64,000 bases of DNA from assembly GCA_029339505.1 (NCBI GenBank), contig JAQISU010000246.1, positions 894,001 to 958,000 on the forward strand, read 5' to 3'. Below, in pieces: positions 57,876 to 64,000 of this stretch. Position 1 is the stretch's first letter, and every line of letters begins with the position of its first letter. The notes under the pieces are model-generated. The model was not told the origin of the DNA. It saw only the letters and a program-made list of their open reading frames with translations, and did not search any database. The translations under genes were made by a program, and so were the position numbers. This stretch comes from Unio delphinus (Eukaryota > Mollusca > Bivalvia > Unionida > Unionidae).

Positions 57876-59696
57876 AGAAAGTTGTAGCATGAAATAAGTT
57901 TCGATGGTTCACTAACCTTTATCGTTTATATAATATTCATTTCATCGTCGTATGCTTGGAGAGAGATGTAGTGATACAGCTCTGATAATCAGTTTCATAA
58001 TCTCAAATGAAATAACGCCTTATTTCCTCTAACGGTCATAGATTGCATGCAATATATTTTTAGATTGTCATGAGCATCGTCATACAATCGCATTTTGACG
58101 TCGAAGGTGTTTATGTGCTGGAAAAATAATTTTGAGTATGGACGCATGTTTCATTTCAGTAGTTGTCTGTTAATAGCGAACCTGCAATAAGAACAAAACT
58201 GAAGAAAATATTATATTTCTAAGTTATAAAATATCATCGCAAATAAACTGGCATTCTGATGGCCTGTTGTTATAAAAGTTTCCTTTCCCACAACTCAAAT
58301 AAACATTTGCGATATATCAAAGAATATATACTGTAGAATATTCTTGAACATCCTTAAATGTGCCAATTATTATCACAATATAATGACATAATTATTGTGT
58401 TACCGTTCCGTGGCAGAAACGAAGACTACTGGTAGATGTCGGATAGACCACAATTGGCACAAAAACTAACATTTGAATAAGTGTAAAACGTACTCGCGAG
58501 GTTTAAACCTAAGCTATATTGGTATGTAAAAATCGTCAGTTAAAAGAATCAGCGTAAAATGAAAATAAGATAAATAGTTTTCATTAATATTGTATCATTG
58601 TTTCCTGAAATTCTAAAATGTGTCAAAAGAACAAACTATTATATAAGAGATTTACTATTTTGTAAACAGTATTAATATACGAAACAATTTCGTATCACAT
58701 CTTCCCGGTCCTGAGTTATATCAAAGCAAAGTTACAATACGGTTTTCAAAATATTTAAATGTATAGATTGATATGACATGGTGTTCTAATAATTTGTTGC
58801 AATATTATATGTTACTGTTTCGTGACACAAATGAAGAATTCCTCTATATGTTCAATAGAGCAAAATTCACATGCAAATTTCGCATTTAAGAAATCTACAA
58901 CGTGCAGCATGCAAGGTTTAAACAAGGATAAAGCGGACATTGACAACGTAAATGTCGTCATTTTTAATGGATCAACTTAACGTTAAGATAAAATTACAAT
59001 AATTAGAGTCAAATATTTATAAAAATTTCAAGAAAACTGCTTTTTTAAAAAAAATTGTTCAGCTGTCCGGCATTTTTAAATGCAGAAAAAAGTCACAATG
59101 TAACTTGGTTCGTATCATCACTATTGGAAAATAAAATGGATAAGCGACGTAAACAATTTATTTTAACTTCTTCATGAAGCGAAGGAGTGTACTATCTAAA
59201 TACTAAGCAATTTAATTTCAGTTCAGGTCATATGTAGTTGAAAGGAAAACCACACATCAGAGACATGACTTGTTCTAGTGAACTACATTTAAATTTGACA
59301 TTTATGTCTATTCTGAAGATTTAGAAGATGGTTTGAAAAAGAATTAAGATGACCATTCTATTTAATAATTACATTTAAACGGGCTGTAGAATGACAAAAC
59401 AGTACGACATTTGTATTTTCGTCTGATTCTACTAACAATAAACCACATTATAGCCTTAACTAGATTACATGACTGATAACACTTACATATATTATTCGTC
59501 ATTGTTTCCGCTTGACTAACATCTGATATACGCAACATCAACTACGTTTGCTTCCGTTGATTAATGTCAGTGACGTACACAAATGATGGAACCTCAAAAT
59601 AGCCAAAACACCTGGCCAATACATATTGCACGCTTTACTCACAATAAAGACTCATGATTGGTTATTTTACATTGCTTTATCAGGAAGTAAATCTTG

Positions 59697-59705
59697 TATA
59701 AAAAG
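59697..59705 (+). promoter_or_regulatory. TATA box of gene D
   Basis: TATAAAAAG about 90 bp before the start codon, in the block conserved between paralogues that also contains AACCAGATCCACTTGAA. Confidence 0.65.
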
Positions 59706-59791
59706 CTTGATTTCACTTTAGAAGAACCAGATCCACTTGAAGCTGAGCAAGAGCGTATCCTTCAGGGAAAATATCCAAGCATTATTCAACT

Positions 59792-60291
59792 ATGAAGATC
59801 ATTGTTGGTTTGGCTCTTTGCATGCTGGTTCCTACAGTCGCAGGTATGATTCCACTATACAATTCATCATTAGCTAAACACTTGTACCGAGATCATGTTC
59901 ACCAATTTCTGCTTGGTCTCATTGTCTCATGGTAAATATGGATCTGGTTTCGCGTCTGTATATTTCATGGCAGTTTATCTCTAGATCCATACAGATCAAG
60001 TGATACATGTGTTTATACACAAGCAATAGACTTAAGTCACATCGTCCAACAGAAGAGCTGCCCTACACGTCTTTTAATTTGATCGTGCATTATTTGTATA
60101 CTTATATACATAGCCAGACATGTAAAGTCTGTAAAGGAATTGCATTTTTGTGTTTATTCTTCTCTCGTTTATGTAATCATAATACATGATACCTTGCGAA
60201 AGCAATTAGTACAATTCTGAAAGGGCACGGGCTGCCTCCAAACCATTTTTTTTATCTAACATTAACTTAAAAGATCAAACGGATTACACAT

Positions 60292-60340
<49 letters not shown>

Positions 60341-60893
60341 TGTGTGTGTTCATAAAAAACAGTTCCAGTTTGGAATATAATTTTACAAACTTTATATTAA
60401 TTGTGCCCTTCGTTTAAATGTATATCAAAATTTATTTGGGTTAATAGAGAATCATTTACCTTGTTTGTTTGAAATACTTATCCAGGTCCAAAGAAGATTT
60501 AAATATCAATACTGATTGTTATAGTGCTTTTGCTCCACGTATGGATCTCGTTTTACCTGTGGAGAAGAATGCTATTTAGTATATCCATTATTATCACACA
60601 AATGTCTTTCGTATTTCAATACAGCTCAACTGTATGACAGAGGCATTGGACGTATCGGTGGCATTGGTGGCCTCGGAGGCATTGGTGGTCTAGGAGGTAT
60701 TGGTGGTCTCAATGGTATCGGGGGCATTGGAGGAATTGGAGGCATTGGTGACAGCTGGGGAGTTGGAGGTGGAATAGGAATTGGAAGTACATACTGTCCA
60801 AGCAGTTATTGCTTCAACGGTCAGTGTAGTGGACTGGATCGCTATGCCTACTATTTGGGTCGTCGTTGCTACTGCAGTTGTGGATCATACTAA
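59792..60893 (+). CDS. Glycine-rich secreted protein, copy D (apparently intact)
   Basis: Exon 1 (59792-59843) encodes signal peptide MKIIVGLALCMLVPTVA with donor GTATGA. Exon 2 (60625-60893) starts after TACAG and encodes AQLYDRGIGRIGGIGG, GLGG/GLNG repeats and GDSWGVGGGIGIGS. The module CPSSYCFNGQC ... RRCYCSCGSY follows, with spacing C-x4-C-x4-C, then C-x-C-x-C near the end. The mature protein is about 90 residues. TATA box, canonical splice sites and AATAAA at 60969 are all present, so this is the likely expressed member. The role is unknown: extracellular matrix, mucus or host defence are all possible; the cysteine spacing does not match a family I can name. Confidence 0.85.
60295..60350. 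repeat. (GT)n microsatellite in intron of gene D
   Basis: GT units with a short GAGA interruption. Confidence 0.95.
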
Positions 60894-60968
60894 CTTGTGA
60901 CGACGTTTATTGTACAGTGCTCAGAAACTATTTGATATATTATTTATGTTTTTTACGTTTGTTCAACC

Positions 60969-60974
60969 AATAAA
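60969..60974 (+). terminator. Polyadenylation signal of gene D
   Basis: AATAAA 76 bases after the stop codon; gene C has an equivalent CCAATAAAT. Confidence 0.6.
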
Positions 60975-61504
60975 ATATTTAAAAAATTGATATCGATTTC
61001 AGTTATCTTTATTTATATATGCGTTAATTGTCCCAACCTAAAACCCAGAAACGTACTATGAGGAAGTAATCCATACATGAGTTACAATCATATTATTCGT
61101 CTAGTTGATTCTTCTACAGTCTCTAACTACTATATTTATGTCATTTTGCTGTATGTTGAACGGATGGCAACGCACATGCAACATACCTTTACAAATAGGC
61201 ACCATAATCCCATAATACATAATCCCATAGCAACAAACATTTATTGGTTTTAAATAAATTCAACATTTGAACAGTTTGTCGAACGACAGTACAGCAACGA
61301 TATCTTAGCGTTTGGTTCATTTGTTCTCATTCACATTTGAATTACATAGGTGTCATGATGTGATAACAATATATTATATATTGTCGAATTTAAAGATTTA
61401 GTCAAATATTTGAAAACCACAATCATCATAAAACCAATGCAACATGATCTACTTTCGTTTTTCCTGTTTCCGATATATATTATAATGGTAAGTACGTTCA
61501 TACT

Positions 61505-61506
61505 AA

Positions 61507-61573
<67 letters not shown>

Positions 61574-61644
61574 TGAATATAATAATAATATGAAATAATA
61601 ATAATATGATAATAATAATATGAAATAATAATAATCATAATAAT

Positions 61645-61690
<46 letters not shown>
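61505..61690. repeat. (AAT)n microsatellite with ATATG interruptions
   Basis: Trinucleotide array in the 3' flank of gene D. 61700-62290 holds no supported gene. Confidence 0.95.
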
Positions 61691-62289
61691 GAAGCAGAAA
61701 GATGAGAAGGAGTTTGATAATAAATATGATTATAAGTACCCTTACGGTTAGTCGATCTTTCTTTATCGATCATTTATCGAGAAGGATAAATAACGAAACG
61801 ATTATGACTTAATGTTGAAAACATGTTTTCAGCTCATACGTGCCTCAACCTTTCTTATCAGTCCCATTTATTCTCAAAAGTCAATAAGAAAAATTATATT
61901 ATTAATATGATTTTTTAACCGGTTTAACACGTGTGATATTATGTTGTTCTGCCAAACATCGAAATGTCACAAGTTAAAAGATCAAAACATAATATGTTTT
62001 ATCCGTTCTGATGCACTTAAGATTTAGATTACATTCGACGCATACGATTATCATGCTTTGAAGATCATGGAAAACGAAAAGATTAACATTATTAAATTTT
62101 CAGTTTACTAAATGGTAAATAGAAATTCATAGTTTAATTTACATTGGGATATTGATAATTTCTGCACATTTGAACCTCGTTATATCGCCAATATCAACAA
62201 TGACTTATTTCTATATATTCTTTTCCAGAGTGGTATGTTGTATCTCAACATTTTGGTTTGTGGCGATCACGAGATACACGGAATTGTGA

Positions 62290-64000
62290 TTGAGAGGGAG
62301 AAGCATATGGGGTATATTCTAACAACTGAACAACAGCGAGAACTGTTAATAGGGCCATTATCTAATATTATGAACATTTGTCTTTGGCAAAAGTTTCATT
62401 CAGTGGATACAATTATTTTATAGTGAAATTAAATGCAGTGCAAATTTATAAATAAAAGGTCCATTCATAACTCCGAAAGTGTACTTCCTAATAAAGTTTA
62501 TTTTATAAAAGTAAAGAAATAAACGAGAAACGTGAACATATTGGATCTTATTATATCTCTGATGAATATTGCATACAATTACAAATTGAAACTTATGATA
62601 AGGTTATAGAAATGTTGGGGAAAATATATATAGGTTACTATATAATTGGATATTTTCAGCATTTTGTATGTTTTCTAAATTCATTTTACTTTTTAATTTG
62701 TTTGTTGCTGTGTTGTTTTTTTCTCTTTTTCATTTCTAGTCGTATTATTATCGATGTTGTAAAGCGCCTATAGCTTTTAAAGATTGTGTTTTTAATTTAA
62801 GAGAATCCTACAAAAATACACCGTTTACCCTGTTTTATTATTCGATTAGTCATAATATAAACTCTTGTTGCTTTCTCCAAAGGTCATATAATTAATGAAA
62901 TCGTTTTCATGAACAAGGTCAATCCCACTTTGACTTAACTCAACGCATATATAACTTGTGCCAAAATAATTTTTCAGTAATGTCGCATGTATCGTGACAC
63001 TTGTTGCCTGTTAACAGAGAATTAGCAATAACAGAAAATACCGCACAAAAAATTGATTTTGAAAATATTGAATGAAAGAGTTTGTGTGTTTACCTTACGG
63101 AATAATTTGGTTTTAAACTATTTAAACACATTTAAATCTAGTGACATCATAAGAGACTAACAAAATTGATTGATGTCACTACGCTTGGATACGAATGAGC
63201 ATGAATTAACATACCTCTTTACCTGGGTTTTATTTCTTTCTGTGTCATTTCCAAGATGTTCTTTTCACGGAAATAATTTAACCTTCGTTGTTCTTTCTGT
63301 TAACAATATCAATGTAGTGTTAGGTTTTGTCCATTCCACCTTATAAAATATATCGGTCGCGCCTATTCTTCTAGAGCGTATGGTAAACATGCATATAATT
63401 GTTATATACATCCGTTTATCTGCAAGTGAACATGATGGAGAAACAAAGACGAGTTTAAATTATCGAATAAAATATCTCCATTTCACATTGATTTTAACAT
63501 GTGTACCTTTTTGACCTCTGTATGTTGATATTTTTACATGGTAGTTAACATGACCGTCATTAATCATTATTTGTTTATGTCATACAGTAAAAACTCTTTC
63601 TCAGGCTCAGAATAAAACACGTATGACGTTTTACACATGTATCTATTTTTAACTATGATTACTCATGATTACTATTTAAACTTGCAATAAAAACAAACGG
63701 AATTTAATATAAATTTTCAAACCTCCATTTTCAAATCAGACAGTATCTGGCATATCTCGTCCCTCTTATTAGAAAAAAATTTGTGTGGGCCACGTTGCGT
63801 GGGGCATTAATTATATTAGTATAAGCTGAATAACGTTTCATAATACCCCCTCTACTCGCAATTAGTACAAATTCACTAACTCTGAGTCCTCTTGACCTTG
63901 TGCTAATTGTCTTCTACTATATGTGCATTTAGTTACCCATAACACCGTAAGGCTAACAATCCACGCGTTTTCCCGATTACAATTTAATTACCTTACTGAT
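62290..64000. repeat. Segmental duplication, copy 2 (direct), cut by window edge
   Basis: Collinear with 39095-40840; shared strings include AGGGCCATTATCTAATATTA and CATACGGTAAACAT-like blocks. It follows gene D, so copy 1 may mark the 3' flank of an ancestral paralogue that is no longer present. Confidence 0.9.

Overview
The window is AT-rich eukaryotic (metazoan) DNA. Spliced secreted-protein genes, abundant long microsatellites, tRNA-derived SINE remnants and decayed non-LTR retrotransposons suggest a marine invertebrate, most likely a bivalve mollusc; the species assignment is inference.

Host layer. Four related two-exon genes for small secreted glycine-rich proteins lie at about 1.3-3.1 kb (A, +), 14.1-30.8 kb (B, +, interrupted), 49.5-50.5 kb (C, -) and 59.8-60.9 kb (D, +). 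Each has a signal-peptide exon, a phase-1 intron of about 0.62-0.78 kb and a second exon with GGIGG-type repeats; B, C and D end in a conserved six-cysteine module. D looks intact. A has a greatly expanded repeat and stop codons before its cysteine module. C has a changed splice donor. B is split by a transposon. B and C sit in the two arms of a large, diverged inverted duplication (about 10.1-14.9 kb plus 30.66-31.3 kb, against about 49.1-57.6 kb). A second, direct duplication pairs 39.1-40.8 kb with 62.3-64.0 kb and runs off the window.

Mobile layer. The centrepiece is a 15.7 kb Maverick/Polinton (endogenised adintovirus-like element) at 14970-30656. It is inserted in exon 2 of gene B with about 230 bp terminal inverted repeats and a short target-site duplication. 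In order it encodes a packaging ATPase, a zinc-ribbon/PLA2 protein, a DDE integrase, a DNA polymerase B fused to an SF1 helicase, a zinc-finger protein, an HNH endonuclease, a small unknown protein, a conserved RAGNNS-motif protein, a small minor-capsid-like protein, a double-jelly-roll major capsid protein, a hydrophobic/basic core-like protein, an adenain-like protease, a repeat-containing candidate fibre, a two-TM protein and a large conserved candidate virion protein. Almost all frames are open, so the element is young or still functional.

Most notable. In two separate genes of this element the reading frame runs onto the canonical -1 frameshift heptamer A_AAA_AAC in the correct phase, and the -1 frame then continues into a recognisable domain. 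One case is the PLA2 domain (slip at 16071-16077). The other is a 71-residue HNH-nuclease-like tail on the polymerase-helicase (slip at 17593-17599, minus strand), whose stop abuts the convergent integrase stop. Homopolymer miscalls are the main alternative. Other candidates are a duplicated 32 bp leader before two capsid-region genes, a bipartite motif before two other genes, hairpins just after several stop codons, and a duplicated overlap between two genes. A second, decayed Maverick relic (54131-55825) sits inside a LINE in the other arm of the inverted duplication.

The rest is mostly intergenic DNA with microsatellites and transposon debris; long stretches in which I see no gene are stated as such.
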